A stretch of 64,000 nt of DNA from Desulfobacteraceae bacterium (lineage in GTDB: Bacteria > Desulfobacterota > Desulfobacteria > Desulfobacterales > Desulfosalsimonadaceae): positions 186,001 through 250,000 of the forward strand of contig JABZFM010000005.1 in assembly GCA_014237465.1 (NCBI GenBank), in the 5' to 3' direction. Positions 53,298-62,612 of this stretch are shown piece by piece (position 1 is the first letter of the stretch; each line of letters opens with the position of its first letter). Below the pieces are notes generated by a model. The model made no database searches, was not told the origin of the DNA, and saw only the letters and a list, made by a program, of their open reading frames with translations. Made by a program: the position numbers and the translations under genes.

Positions 53298-55133
53298 ATG
53301 AATTCTATCCAGCAAATAAAAGACAAGATTAAGTCCTTCAGTTTTAACGACTTCCTCCGCTATCAAAAAGACATTGAGAAGATTACAAAATCACTGGACC
53401 TTAAGCCGCTCAAGGTCGCGGTTCTGAGAAGCTATACTGTTGAAGCGATCGAACCTGTCTTGAGAACACGTCTTTTACTGGAAGGCTTTCAACCGGATCT
53501 TTTCTTTGGTGATTATAACCAGTATGTGCAGGAAATACTTGACACATCCAGTGCTCTTTATAAGTTTCAGCCGGATGTCATCCTTCTTATGATCAGGGTT
53601 GAAGAAGTATTGCCGGACTTTACGGAAAATTTTGCAGATAAGGAGGGCAAGGAATGGGACAACGTTATTACAGAGAAGGTCAACCAGTTTGACTCAATGG
53701 CCGGGGTGCTTGAGAAAAATCTTTCCTGTCAGGTGCTCATCCAAAATCTTATTACACCACGATCTTTATATTGGGGCATCTATGACATCCATACCCGCTA
53801 TGGTCAAACCTTTTTGATCCAGAAGTTCAACAGGGAACTGTCCCGGTGTTTAGAGGCAAGAAAGACCTCTTTTTTCTGGGATTTTGCCTCCTTTGTAAAA
53901 AATTACGGCTACAACAATCTATATGATCAGAAGATGTGGTATGTGTCACGAAATCCATACTCCCAATCCTCCTACCCTGTTATGATGGATGATATGATGG
54001 AATATCTTCTGAGTGTCCTGGGCGGGATGAAGAAATGTATTGTACTGGACCTTGACAATACCCTGTGGGGCGGAATTGCCGGAGAAGATGGCTTTGACGG
54101 GATTAAACTGGGTCATGAATACCCGGGAAGCTGTTATATGGACTTCCAGAAGGGCCTGCTGCGGCTTTATAATCGTGGCATCATTCTGGCCATTAACAGT
54201 AAAAACAATGAAGAGGATGCCCTCGAAATAATTGACAACCATCCGTACATGGCATTACGGAGAAAACATTTTGCAGCCATGAGGATTAACTGGCAGGACA
54301 AGGTGAGCAACCTCAGGTCCCTTGCCCGGGATCTGAATATCGGTACGGATAGTATGATTTTCATTGATGACAATCCTGTTGAATGCGAATTGTTACAGCA
54401 ATTTGTCCCGGAATGTGAGGTAATCTGTCTTCCGGTAAAAAAACCGTACCTGATCCCGGATGTTCTTAAAAAACTCCCAGGTGTTGAGAATATCAAATTA
54501 ACGACTGAGGATCGGAAAAAAGGGAGCATGTACCGCTCTCAAATTGCCAGGAAAGAGAGTGAATCCGGCTTTGTTAATCTCGATGATTTCCTGAAAAGTC
54601 TGGAAATGAAAGTGACCATCGAACCGGCCACCAGTTTTTCTGTACCGAGAATCGCCCAACTCACCCAGAAAACCAATCAGATGAACCTCACAACAAAACG
54701 TTATACTGAGGCCAACATCCAGTCATTCATGAAGTCCCCGGACTCCCATGTTTTTTCAGTAGCAGCCAAAGACCGTTTCGGTGATCACGGAATTATCGGT
54801 GTGTTTATCCTCAAACTTCAAGATGGGGAATGCCTCATTGACACGTTTCTTCTGAGTTGCAGGGTTATCAGCCGCGACATAGAAAACACAATGATTGCCT
54901 TTATTTTCGATTTCGCAAAAAAACAAGGTGGCCAATCAATTATTGGAGAATATATTCCCACTGCAAAAAATCAGCCCGCTGCAGACATGTACGATAAGTT
55001 TCAATTCAAGAGAATCAGCAATACGTTATTCCAGGCTGATCTTGACCAACAGACATTTGAATACCCATCCTATATTAAAATGAACACTCCAGGTTCAGTA
55101 ACAAAATCAGAAGGCGTTTCTAAAACTCTATGA
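53298..55133 (+). CDS. FkbH-like HAD-IIIC protein
   Basis: A 611-residue three-part protein. Residues 1-240 are an SGNH-like N-terminal region; the HAD domain starts at VLDLDNTLWGG (Asp251 and Asp253) and has IFIDDNPVECELL; residues about 420-590 are GNAT-like. FkbH proteins convert 1,3-bisphosphoglycerate to a glyceryl group on an ACP. With two ACPs, KAS III and the malonyl transferase in the same run, it could supply a three-carbon oxygenated starter or side group. It overlaps the next glycosyltransferase gene by 4 bp. Confidence 0.9.
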   Translation: MNSIQQIKDKIKSFSFNDFLRYQKDIEKITKSLDLKPLKVAVLRSYTVEAIEPVLRTRLLLEGFQPDLFFGDYNQYVQEILDTSSALYKFQPDVILLMIRVEEVLPDFTENFADKEGKEWDNVITEKVNQFDSMAGVLEKNLSCQVLIQNLITPRSLYWGIYDIHTRYGQTFLIQKFNRELSRCLEARKTSFFWDFASFVKNYGYNNLYDQKMWYVSRNPYSQSSYPVMMDDMMEYLLSVLGGMKKCIVLDLDNTLWGGIAGEDGFDGIKLGHEYPGSCYMDFQKGLLRLYNRGIILAINSKNNEEDALEIIDNHPYMALRRKHFAAMRINWQDKVSNLRSLARDLNIGTDSMIFIDDNPVECELLQQFVPECEVICLPVKKPYLIPDVLKKLPGVENIKLTTEDRKKGSMYRSQIARKESESGFVNLDDFLKSLEMKVTIEPATSFSVPRIAQLTQKTNQMNLTTKRYTEANIQSFMKSPDSHVFSVAAKDRFGDHGIIGVFILKLQDGECLIDTFLLSCRVISRDIENTMIAFIFDFAKKQGGQSIIGEYIPTAKNQPAADMYDKFQFKRISNTLFQADLDQQTFEYPSYIKMNTPGSVTKSEGVSKTL

Positions 55134-56467
55134 ATCAGTCCATATTACAGGGTAACCAGAAAAAAATATTGCTCATATCGTATCATTTTCCTCCCAGCAC
55201 TGCCATCGGCGGGATGCGTATTGCCAGCTTTGCAAAATATTTACCTGCTGAAGGGTGGGATCCATATGTATTGACCTTAAAAGATCGCTACCTTGAAGAA
55301 AAAGACATCAATCGTCTTGATTCATTAGACGGAGTACCGATCTTTAAAGCAGGAAAACTGGTTACTATTCGGGACACCTACCTTAAAATAAAATTGCTTT
55401 TAAATCGATGGAGGGGCAGTAACAAAAATGTTGGAGAGACGGCTGTAGAGAAAAAAAGTAAAAAAGTAAAAATTAAGCATTTCATTTCGTCACTTGCGAT
55501 TTTACCCGATGACGTGCGTAATTGGATAATTCCTGCAACTTTTAAAGCACTTCGTATTCTTAGCCGCGAGAAAATTGACACCATCTTAACTTCCTGCCCC
55601 CCCTATTCCGTTCATCTGGTTGGTTTGCTTGTGGCAATAATGAGGCCAAAGGTAAAATGGATTGCGGATTTTCGTGACCCCTGGATGGTCCCGATTGAAA
55701 AGAATTTTTCCATCACAACGTCTTTTTCTAACTCTATCGATTACCGACTGGAAAGATACGTGATTCAGCGAGCAGACCTTGTCCTCACAACCACAAAGAT
55801 CCTGGCTGAAACATTCATTGATTTTTATACCCAATGCCAGGCCAGTAAATTTAAACTAATCCCAAATGGTTTTGATGGTAAAATTGTTTCTTCCACAGAT
55901 AAACAATATTACGACAGTTTTACAATAAGTTATACTGGGGTTCTTTACTTCGGCCGCACCCCGGAGCCTGTATTCCAGGCTGTCGCCTCACTTATAAAAA
56001 AAAATAAAATTGCTGAAACAAAAATTTGTATAAAACTGGTGGGCCATTGCAGAAATGTTGAGGGTATTCCAACTTTTGAAATTATAAAAAAATATGGGCT
56101 TGAATCAGTTGTGGAGGTCATTGATCCTGTCCCGCATGCAGAGGCTCAGAAAATAATTATGCAAAGTCATGTTGCTTTACTGTTGGCGCCGGATCAACCA
56201 TATCAGATTCCAGCGAAGACTTATGAATATATGGGGCTGGGAACGCCGATTCTTGCCATAACCGGCGAGGGCGCGACAGCAGACCTCATCCACTCTGTAA
56301 GCACAGGAAAAGCAGTTCATCCTGAAAATGTTGAAGCGATAGAGGAGTATATTCTTGAAATGATAAAACACAAAGATTCACCTGAAAGGCATGCTCATAG
56401 TTTCTGTAAACAGTACACAAGAAAAAGCTCCGCTCAAAAATTAGCACAATATATTAATAGGTTGTAG
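55130..56467 (+). CDS. Glycosyltransferase, GT4-like, copy 2
   Basis: A 445-residue paralogue of the protein encoded at 39505. KKILLISYHFPPSTAIGGMR, WIADFRDPW, YTGVLYFGRTPEPVFQ and IPAKTYEYMGLGTPILAI are shared almost word for word. The two genes lie about 15 kb apart, one at each end of the second decoration region, so a duplication and change of specificity is likely. It is coupled to fkbH by an ATGA overlap. Confidence 0.88.
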   Translation: MNQSILQGNQKKILLISYHFPPSTAIGGMRIASFAKYLPAEGWDPYVLTLKDRYLEEKDINRLDSLDGVPIFKAGKLVTIRDTYLKIKLLLNRWRGSNKNVGETAVEKKSKKVKIKHFISSLAILPDDVRNWIIPATFKALRILSREKIDTILTSCPPYSVHLVGLLVAIMRPKVKWIADFRDPWMVPIEKNFSITTSFSNSIDYRLERYVIQRADLVLTTTKILAETFIDFYTQCQASKFKLIPNGFDGKIVSSTDKQYYDSFTISYTGVLYFGRTPEPVFQAVASLIKKNKIAETKICIKLVGHCRNVEGIPTFEIIKKYGLESVVEVIDPVPHAEAQKIIMQSHVALLLAPDQPYQIPAKTYEYMGLGTPILAITGEGATADLIHSVSTGKAVHPENVEAIEEYILEMIKHKDSPERHAHSFCKQYTRKSSAQKLAQYINRL

Positions 56468-56564
56468 GGTTTTAAGACATTACAATAACGGGCAGTGCGG
56501 CACCATTCATACTTCCGGCGACCCAATATTGATAATCCTGTAAAAAATCATTTGGTATAAAACT

Positions 56565-58013
56565 ATGACACGCCAGAAAAGCCTGAAGAAGAAAGTAATA
56601 ACAAGTTTTTACTGGCTGACAGGTGTGACCTGGCTGGGACAGATTTTTTCCTGGGCATTAACGCTGATTGTCATTCGCCTCTTAACACCTGATGATTATG
56701 GTCTTTTTGCCATGGCAACAGTTTTGACCGGTTTTTTGACTATTTTAAGTGAACTTGGATTAGGCGCTGCAATTATACAAAAAAATGAAATTGCTGAAGA
56801 TGAATTGCGAAAAATATTTGGCTGTGTGATTGTGCTGGATTTTTTTCTTTGTGGGGCTGTCTGGGGTACTGCTCCACTTGTGGCTAATTTTTTTGCAGAG
56901 CCGAGGGTAATCCCTGTTATGAGATTGCTATGTTTCAACTTTATACTCATATCATTTTATTTGCTTCCCCAATCTCTTCTTCAGCGAGATCTTAACTATA
57001 AAAGAATTTCAGTTATTGATCTAATAGCCACTGTTTGCTCAAGTGCTGTTACACTATTATTGGCTTGGAAAAATTATGGTGCGTTTGCACTTGTCTGGGG
57101 GATAGTTTGCATACATTTGGTAAAAGCTGTTATTTATAATTTCGATAAAAGCCTTCGGTATTGCCCTGCTTTTTCCTTACGTGGGATACGTTCTATGCTG
57201 CGTTTCGGGGGCTACATCAGCTTTTCAAGGGTGATCTGGTATTTTTATTCGCAGGCGGATGTGGTAATTGTCGGGCGTGTTTTTGGTAAGGGACAGCTGG
57301 GTGTTTATTCAATAGCGCTTCAATTGGTCTCGATTCCGCTGACCAAAATAGGCAGCATTGCCCATCAGATCGGCCTGCCAGCCTTTTCACAAATCCAGGA
57401 TAATCTTTCTGCTGTACAAAAGAATTTTTTAAAAATTGTCAAAGTGTCGAGTTTGCTTTCGTTCCCATTATACCTGGGTGCCGCTTCTGTTGTAGATGTT
57501 GTATTGCCGGCATTGCTGGGTGATAAATGGATCGAATCAATCGTGTTTATCCAGATTTTATGTCTTGTCATGCCGTTGCGTTTTATCAGTACATTTTTTA
57601 CCCCTGTAGTCAGTGCTGTTGGGCGCCCGGATATACATGCAGGAAATATGATTATTGCGATTATCATCATGCCAGTGGCTTTTTTAGTCGGAAGCAGGTG
57701 GGGGCCATTGGGATTGTGTTTGGCCTGGATAGTGGCCTTCCCAATATTCTTTTTGATAAGTGCTGGACGAGTACTTAAGGTATTGCAATTGCCTTTGAGA
57801 GTTTTTTTGAAAGAATTTTATCTCCCTGCCGGTGCCAGTGTCGGCATGGCTATTTCAATATTTTGGATGAAAAATACTGGGATAATGGAGTTGCCGCCAT
57901 TACTGTCAATAATAATTTTGTGCTGCTCAGGCGTAGCTGTATATTCAACCGCTGTATTGGCAATTGATCGTGAAGTCGTTTCCGAAATGAAATTATTGTT
58001 TTCTGCGAAATGA
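56565..58013 (+). CDS. Oligosaccharide flippase (Wzx/MOP family)
   Basis: A 482-residue polytopic protein with about 12 to 14 membrane helices. The N-terminus (FYWLTGVTWLGQIFSWALTL, VIRLLTPDDYGLFAMATVLTG) is typical of the Wzx/TuaB group. It would move lipid-linked repeat units across the inner membrane before polymerisation. It lies just before the polymerase/ligase gene. Confidence 0.92.
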   Translation: MTRQKSLKKKVITSFYWLTGVTWLGQIFSWALTLIVIRLLTPDDYGLFAMATVLTGFLTILSELGLGAAIIQKNEIAEDELRKIFGCVIVLDFFLCGAVWGTAPLVANFFAEPRVIPVMRLLCFNFILISFYLLPQSLLQRDLNYKRISVIDLIATVCSSAVTLLLAWKNYGAFALVWGIVCIHLVKAVIYNFDKSLRYCPAFSLRGIRSMLRFGGYISFSRVIWYFYSQADVVIVGRVFGKGQLGVYSIALQLVSIPLTKIGSIAHQIGLPAFSQIQDNLSAVQKNFLKIVKVSSLLSFPLYLGAASVVDVVLPALLGDKWIESIVFIQILCLVMPLRFISTFFTPVVSAVGRPDIHAGNMIIAIIIMPVAFLVGSRWGPLGLCLAWIVAFPIFFLISAGRVLKVLQLPLRVFLKEFYLPAGASVGMAISIFWMKNTGIMELPPLLSIIILCCSGVAVYSTAVLAIDREVVSEMKLLFSAK

Positions 58014-58031
58014 CATGGTTGGGAGACTGTT

Positions 58032-59240
58032 TTGGCATTTAATATCTTTATACTATTAATTTTTGTGCAGTTCGGGCGTCCGCAGGAATTTTTTCCATTC
58101 CTTAACCCATTAAGGTTAGCCATGCTGTTTACACTTGTAGCACTGTTTTTAACAATTGTTAACAAAGAACACTTTTCACTAACAGAAGCTGTCAAAATTA
58201 AAGAAAGCAAACTCTATCTTTTTTTCTTTTTAATTATGATGTTGGGGGTACCTTTTGCGTATCACCGTAGGAATGCATTTGATTTTGTGCTTCTAAAGTA
58301 TATTGCCAATTTTATATTTTTCTTCTTACTCGTTGTTAATGTACAGTCAATCGACAGATTAAAAAAAGTATTGTTTGCTGTCTGTGTAGCGGTTCTTTTC
58401 CTGGCAAGTATGAGTTTAATGCATGGGGATTTTCGTTATGGACGATTTTATCCAGGTACTATGTATGACCCGAATGATCTTGCGTATTTTCTTGTCTCAT
58501 TCTTGCCAATATTTTTTGTCCTCATGCGAAAATCTGAGCCCATAATGAATAAAATTATATCAATATCAGGGATTTTGTTGTCTTTGGTGGCCATTTTACT
58601 AACCGGCTCAAGGGGGGGCTTGCTAGGCCTTGGGGTTGTTCTTTTTTTTATTCTGTTTTCTAAAATTGTTATCAAAAGAAAAAGTGTCAAAATATTTTTA
58701 TGCCTTGTCGCAGGTTTTACAATCTCCATGCATGCTGATAAAATTGATATGGAAAGATTACAATCTATTTTTGATTTATCCTCTGATTATAATCTGACCA
58801 GTGACACCGGTAGATTGGGAATCTGGAAACGCGGATTGAGTTTAGCAATGTCTAACCCGATGACAGGCGTAGGGGTTGTTTGCTTTGGCAAAGCCATCGG
58901 TGAACAGAGGTCCGGCGAAGGTGAAATCCCAAGATGGCAGTCCGCCCACAGTTCTTATGTGCAGGTTCTCGCAGAGACAGGTTTTATAGGATTTTGGATA
59001 TTTGCATCATTGATGGTTGCCTGTTTGCAGAATTTTTACGTCCTCTCGAAGCGCAGAGAAAATGAAAAACTGGTGACTGGTTATGCGAATATTCCAGGAA
59101 TTTTCATGATCGGCTTATGTGGAACCATGGTGTGTGGCTTTTTTCTTACCCAAGGCTACTCTTTGATATTTACTTTTTATTTTGCAATATCTGCTGCATT
59201 GCGGAATTTGTTTGTGCAGGGTGGACTGAACGGGGTATGA
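58032..59240 (+). CDS. O-antigen polymerase/ligase-like protein (Wzy_C family)
   Basis: A 402-residue membrane protein with about ten helices. The conserved external loop is RLGIWKRGLSLAMSNPMTGV and AHSSYVQVLAETGFIG. It starts with TTG at 58032. It is the best candidate for the EPS polymerase. A ligase that attaches glycans to proteins (the exosortase-associated O-glycosylation ligase group) is a second possibility. It is 18 bp after the flippase gene and ends the intact part of the cluster. Confidence 0.85.
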   Translation: MAFNIFILLIFVQFGRPQEFFPFLNPLRLAMLFTLVALFLTIVNKEHFSLTEAVKIKESKLYLFFFLIMMLGVPFAYHRRNAFDFVLLKYIANFIFFFLLVVNVQSIDRLKKVLFAVCVAVLFLASMSLMHGDFRYGRFYPGTMYDPNDLAYFLVSFLPIFFVLMRKSEPIMNKIISISGILLSLVAILLTGSRGGLLGLGVVLFFILFSKIVIKRKSVKIFLCLVAGFTISMHADKIDMERLQSIFDLSSDYNLTSDTGRLGIWKRGLSLAMSNPMTGVGVVCFGKAIGEQRSGEGEIPRWQSAHSSYVQVLAETGFIGFWIFASLMVACLQNFYVLSKRRENEKLVTGYANIPGIFMIGLCGTMVCGFFLTQGYSLIFTFYFAISAALRNLFVQGGLNGV

Positions 59241-59356
59241 GTTCCACATCTCTACATTTATAACCAAGGGAATATGGAAATTATGATTGTCGGAGATTGT
59301 ATTGTATTAAATATTTCTGCTTGAATATTTTTTGTTTCCTCCATTCCTCATCCTAA

Positions 59357-59809
59357 ATTACGAGGAACCTGTTAAGGCTACTTGGAGCAAAAATTGGCAG
59401 CAATGTAAGAATTGAAAATGTTGACTTTACCCAGATTCAATGTCTGCTAAATCATCTTCAGTGTGGAGACAATGTATTTCTATGATCAAATGTAATTATT
59501 GATCTTTCTGAAAAAATTGTAATAGGAAAGGATTCCCTTATTAGTCCAGGATGCAGCCTGATAACCCACCAGAATCCAAGTGATTTTTTTGATAGTCCAC
59601 TTTGTAAAATATATCCAAAGAAGTATGAAACGATTTATATTAATGAAAATGTTTGGGTAAGTCGTGATTCTACAATATTACCCGACGCTTCAATAGGATA
59701 ATATTTTTCTGTTATTGGAGCAAAATCCTTGGTGAAGGGAACAATACCAGATAGTATTTTGGCATGTGGTAGTCCTGTCCAAGTAAAGAAAATTTTGTCT
59801 GAAACTTGA
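59357..59809 (+). pseudogene. Hexapeptide-repeat acetyltransferase, broken
   Basis: One frame from 59357 to a stop at 59807 reads as a left-handed beta-helix acetyltransferase (LLRLLGAKIGSNVRIENVDF, IVIGKDSLISPGCSLITHQN, NVWVSRDSTILPDASIG, VIGAKSLVKGTIPDSILACG). Two in-frame stops interrupt it: TGA at 59483 and TAA at 59699. No start codon is in place, so the N-terminus is also lost. It was probably an O- or N-acetyltransferase of the EPS. The stretch 59241-59356 before it holds nothing else. Confidence 0.85.
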
Positions 59810-59967
59810 GAAAATCTCTTGGGCATGGAGAGCTTTGCACAACTTATTATAAAACCACTATTCCACTTTTTTTAGTTTCATTCAAATTTGTATAAAATTC
59901 TACGAATAAAATCAATAAAAGTACTTTAATTACAGTCATTGCAATATAATGACATCTATTTGATTAT

Positions 59968-61305
59968 AACTCAACTTTCTGAGTTGCGAGTTAAGATTTA
60001 AGTTTCTGATATTAAATCTGATTTATTATCAGAAAGACCAAAAAATATGATCGCGGCACCCATTACGGCATCCATCATTAACGAGCACCAGTCGGTCCGA
60101 TACGCTTTTAACATTGAGCATTGTTGCCATGGCCAGTTGCAGTATTCTTTTTAAGGCATCAAGAAACTGGATATTTTCCATTTCTTCGTTACAAAACCGA
60201 AACAGATCGCCAAAGGATCTCTGGTCAACCTGTTGTCGTTGGAACCAGGACAGGATATTGTATCGGGCAACCACCATTGATGTATGGCCAATCAAGCCAT
60301 CAAAATCTCTAAGCTGGATTTCTTTTACCAGCTTCAGGTGCTGCTTGCACATTTTGAAAAAAACCTCGATATCCCAGCGCTTGCTGTACAATCGAATGAT
60401 CTCTGGTTCGGCAAGGGCGGTATCAGTTGATAACAATGCAAGCCAGCCACGCTTTTTGTCGCTGGGAACAAAAATAATTCGAGCCGATTTTCCATTGGAG
60501 AGTTTGACGATAACGCTTGCTTTTATTTTGGCACGGCCACGGTTTTTCTTGAGCTTGCTGTAAAGATCACTCAGCCGGAGCTTCCTGCCTTTGTATTCAT
60601 AGAGCCACTTAGGATGATCTTTGAGCATACAGATGATGTGAATATGCTGCCGAAGCTTTGCAATGACGGATGGTGCTGAAAACCAGCTGTCCATTAAAAG
60701 GTATTTAGCTCTGACACCCATACCAAGGGCTCTTTTGACCATTGGTTCCATAAGCTCGGTAGATTTGGTCATGGCTTCTTTGCGGCGTTGGTATCCGCAT
60801 GTTCTTTTATCAAGGCGTTTGGTTATTTCAGTGAAACGGTTGCTTTTTTTGGCTGAAGATAAAAGCGCAAAATCAAGGCCGAGAAAACTGTTGCCGTCAG
60901 ACCATCCAAGCGTCAACATTCTGAAGCCTTTAATGTATGTATTGGTATTGTGGTCAAAGACGCGGGAAAGAAGTTCCACTTTTTTTGACCGGCTTCTGTC
61001 ATAGGGGGAATCATCAAAAATCAGCACTTCTTCAGATGAATCGTCTAAAAGATTCCGGATCATAATGTAGATTTTATTGCTCAACATAAGGGGTAAATCG
61101 TCGCCAATTATATTTTGGTGAATTTAAAAAATTATAAACAGCATCTTTGCCGATACGGATATTCTTGTTTTTTACAATACCCTGGAAAAAGTTTTTCCCG
61201 GTAAAGGCCAGGTTAAAGATAATGGTAAATACTGGTCAATACTAATAATTATATCAATATGTTATAATTAAAATTTGTCAGATAATCATCCCCGAAAGTT
61301 GAGTT
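59968..61305 (-). mobile_element. IS4-family insertion sequence, defective
   Basis: Both ends carry the same 12-base inverted repeat: AACTCAACTTTC at 59968-59979 and its inverse GAAAGTTGAGTT at 61294-61305. The 1338-bp span holds one transposase frame on the minus strand. The flanks do not show a convincing target duplication. The size fits IS4-type elements. Confidence 0.75.
60029..61235 (-). pseudogene. IS4-family transposase, frameshifted
   Basis: The main frame (ATG at 61087, 352 residues) has the DDE residues: IFDDSPYDRS, LLMDSWFS and the Y-x2-R-x3-E-x6-K signature in YSKRWDIEVFFKMCK. The true N-terminus lies upstream in a different frame, where FNLAFTGKNFFQG and NFLNSPKYNWRRF can be read from 61235. 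The frame changes by one base between 61097 and 61088, and a TGA sits at 61238-61236. So the protein is split and the element is probably immobile unless helped in trans. Confidence 0.8.
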
Positions 61306-61373
61306 TATAATATAAAAATTTATTCTGATAAAAACTCAAAAAAAACACCTGCCAATTGGCGAAAGGAGTTGAA

Positions 61374-62486
61374 ATGCAGAGATGTAGTAAATGTGTCACT
61401 CCGACTAGTTATCCCAAAACACATTTAAATCATGAAGGAATTTGCAATTATTGTTTAGATTACGAAAATATTTATTCAAATTGGGAAAACTCGAAAAAAG
61501 ATAATATAGAAAAATTCATTCACCTAATAAACTGGGCTAAAAAAAGAAGTAAAACTTATGATGCATTAGTTCCTTTAAGTGGCGGAAAAGATAGCATATA
61601 TGTCTTATATTTAGCGAGAAAAAAGTATAATCTTAAAGTATTATGCTATAATTTTGATAACGGTTTTCAATCTGATATTGCAAGAGAAAATATTAAGTCG
61701 GCTGTGGATTCAACAGGGGCTGATTTAATAGTTGTTAAGCCGGATGAAAAATTATTAATGCAATTATATAAACATTTTCTCAAACATGTAGGAATGTTCT
61801 GTCCTGTTTGTATGCGGGGGATCTATTATGGACAATTTTCTATAGCAAAACAACACAAAATACCATTGGTTTTAAAGGGGACTTCTATGCGAACTGAGGA
61901 AAACCTCGTTCCCGAAATATTCCAAGATGGAAGTTTGTCATTTTTTAAAAATGTTTTAAAAAAATTTCCTTTTACAAGTGACATCCGACCGTTCCTGATA
62001 GATAGAGACCTAAAAGCCAAAATATTCCGAGCTATTTATTTGCTATCTAAGGGGAAATATATTTTCGGATCTATTGATATTCAAGTTCCGGAATATTTTG
62101 ATTGGATTTATGAAGACATCTATAAAATAATTTCTAATGAGATGGGTTGGAAAGCATTGCCTGATAGAGACGAACATGTGGATTGTCTTGCTGATCCAAC
62201 AGTCCATTATTTGAGAGCAATTAGGTGTAAAGCCTTAACACCAAACACATTGCGATATAGCGCCGAAATTAGATCATGCCAGATGGATCGACAAAAAGCT
62301 ATAAACCTCATAGAAGAAGAAAAACAAGCTGGTATTAAAACAAAATATATTGATTATTTTATAGACAAGCTATGTATTTCAAGACAAGATTTAATGTCCT
62401 ATATGTCAAATAATTTAAGACATATGAAATTTCAGAGAGACGGTCTTATTATGAGTGGTTTTAATATGATCAGAAAGCTCATATAG
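61374..62486 (+). CDS. N-acetyl sugar amidotransferase-like (PseA/WbpG family), copy 2
   Basis: A 370-residue PP-loop ATPase with SGGKDS at residues 69-74 and the four-cysteine start CSKC...CNYC, plus CPVC near residue 145. It is the same family as the protein encoded at 18785 but only loosely similar. Start at 61374 with AAAGGAG upstream. It lies between two decayed insertion elements and away from a glutaminase partner, which suggests transfer or rearrangement. Likely role: conversion of an N-acetyl group to an acetamidino group on a sugar. Confidence 0.82.
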   Translation: MQRCSKCVTPTSYPKTHLNHEGICNYCLDYENIYSNWENSKKDNIEKFIHLINWAKKRSKTYDALVPLSGGKDSIYVLYLARKKYNLKVLCYNFDNGFQSDIARENIKSAVDSTGADLIVVKPDEKLLMQLYKHFLKHVGMFCPVCMRGIYYGQFSIAKQHKIPLVLKGTSMRTEENLVPEIFQDGSLSFFKNVLKKFPFTSDIRPFLIDRDLKAKIFRAIYLLSKGKYIFGSIDIQVPEYFDWIYEDIYKIISNEMGWKALPDRDEHVDCLADPTVHYLRAIRCKALTPNTLRYSAEIRSCQMDRQKAINLIEEEKQAGIKTKYIDYFIDKLCISRQDLMSYMSNNLRHMKFQRDGLIMSGFNMIRKLI

Positions 62487-62612
62487 CTTACGATGGTGTG
62501 CTGTTTGTTATAGCAGTTCTTAATAGTGCTTTATAAAATAAAGCATCACCTGATGTAATTTGTCGTCTATAAATAGAAGCTATCTCAAAAAAATTGACAC
62601 AAGGTGTTGAAT

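Noticed and set aside
59956-61317. A target-site duplication around the IS4-type element
   Set aside because: The flanks share only short AT-rich strings such as TTATA; no 9- to 12-base direct repeat could be found.
62527-62545. Perfect hairpin TGCTTTAT-AAA-ATAAAGCA as a terminator for the amidotransferase gene
   Set aside because: The stem is AT-rich and has no T run after it.
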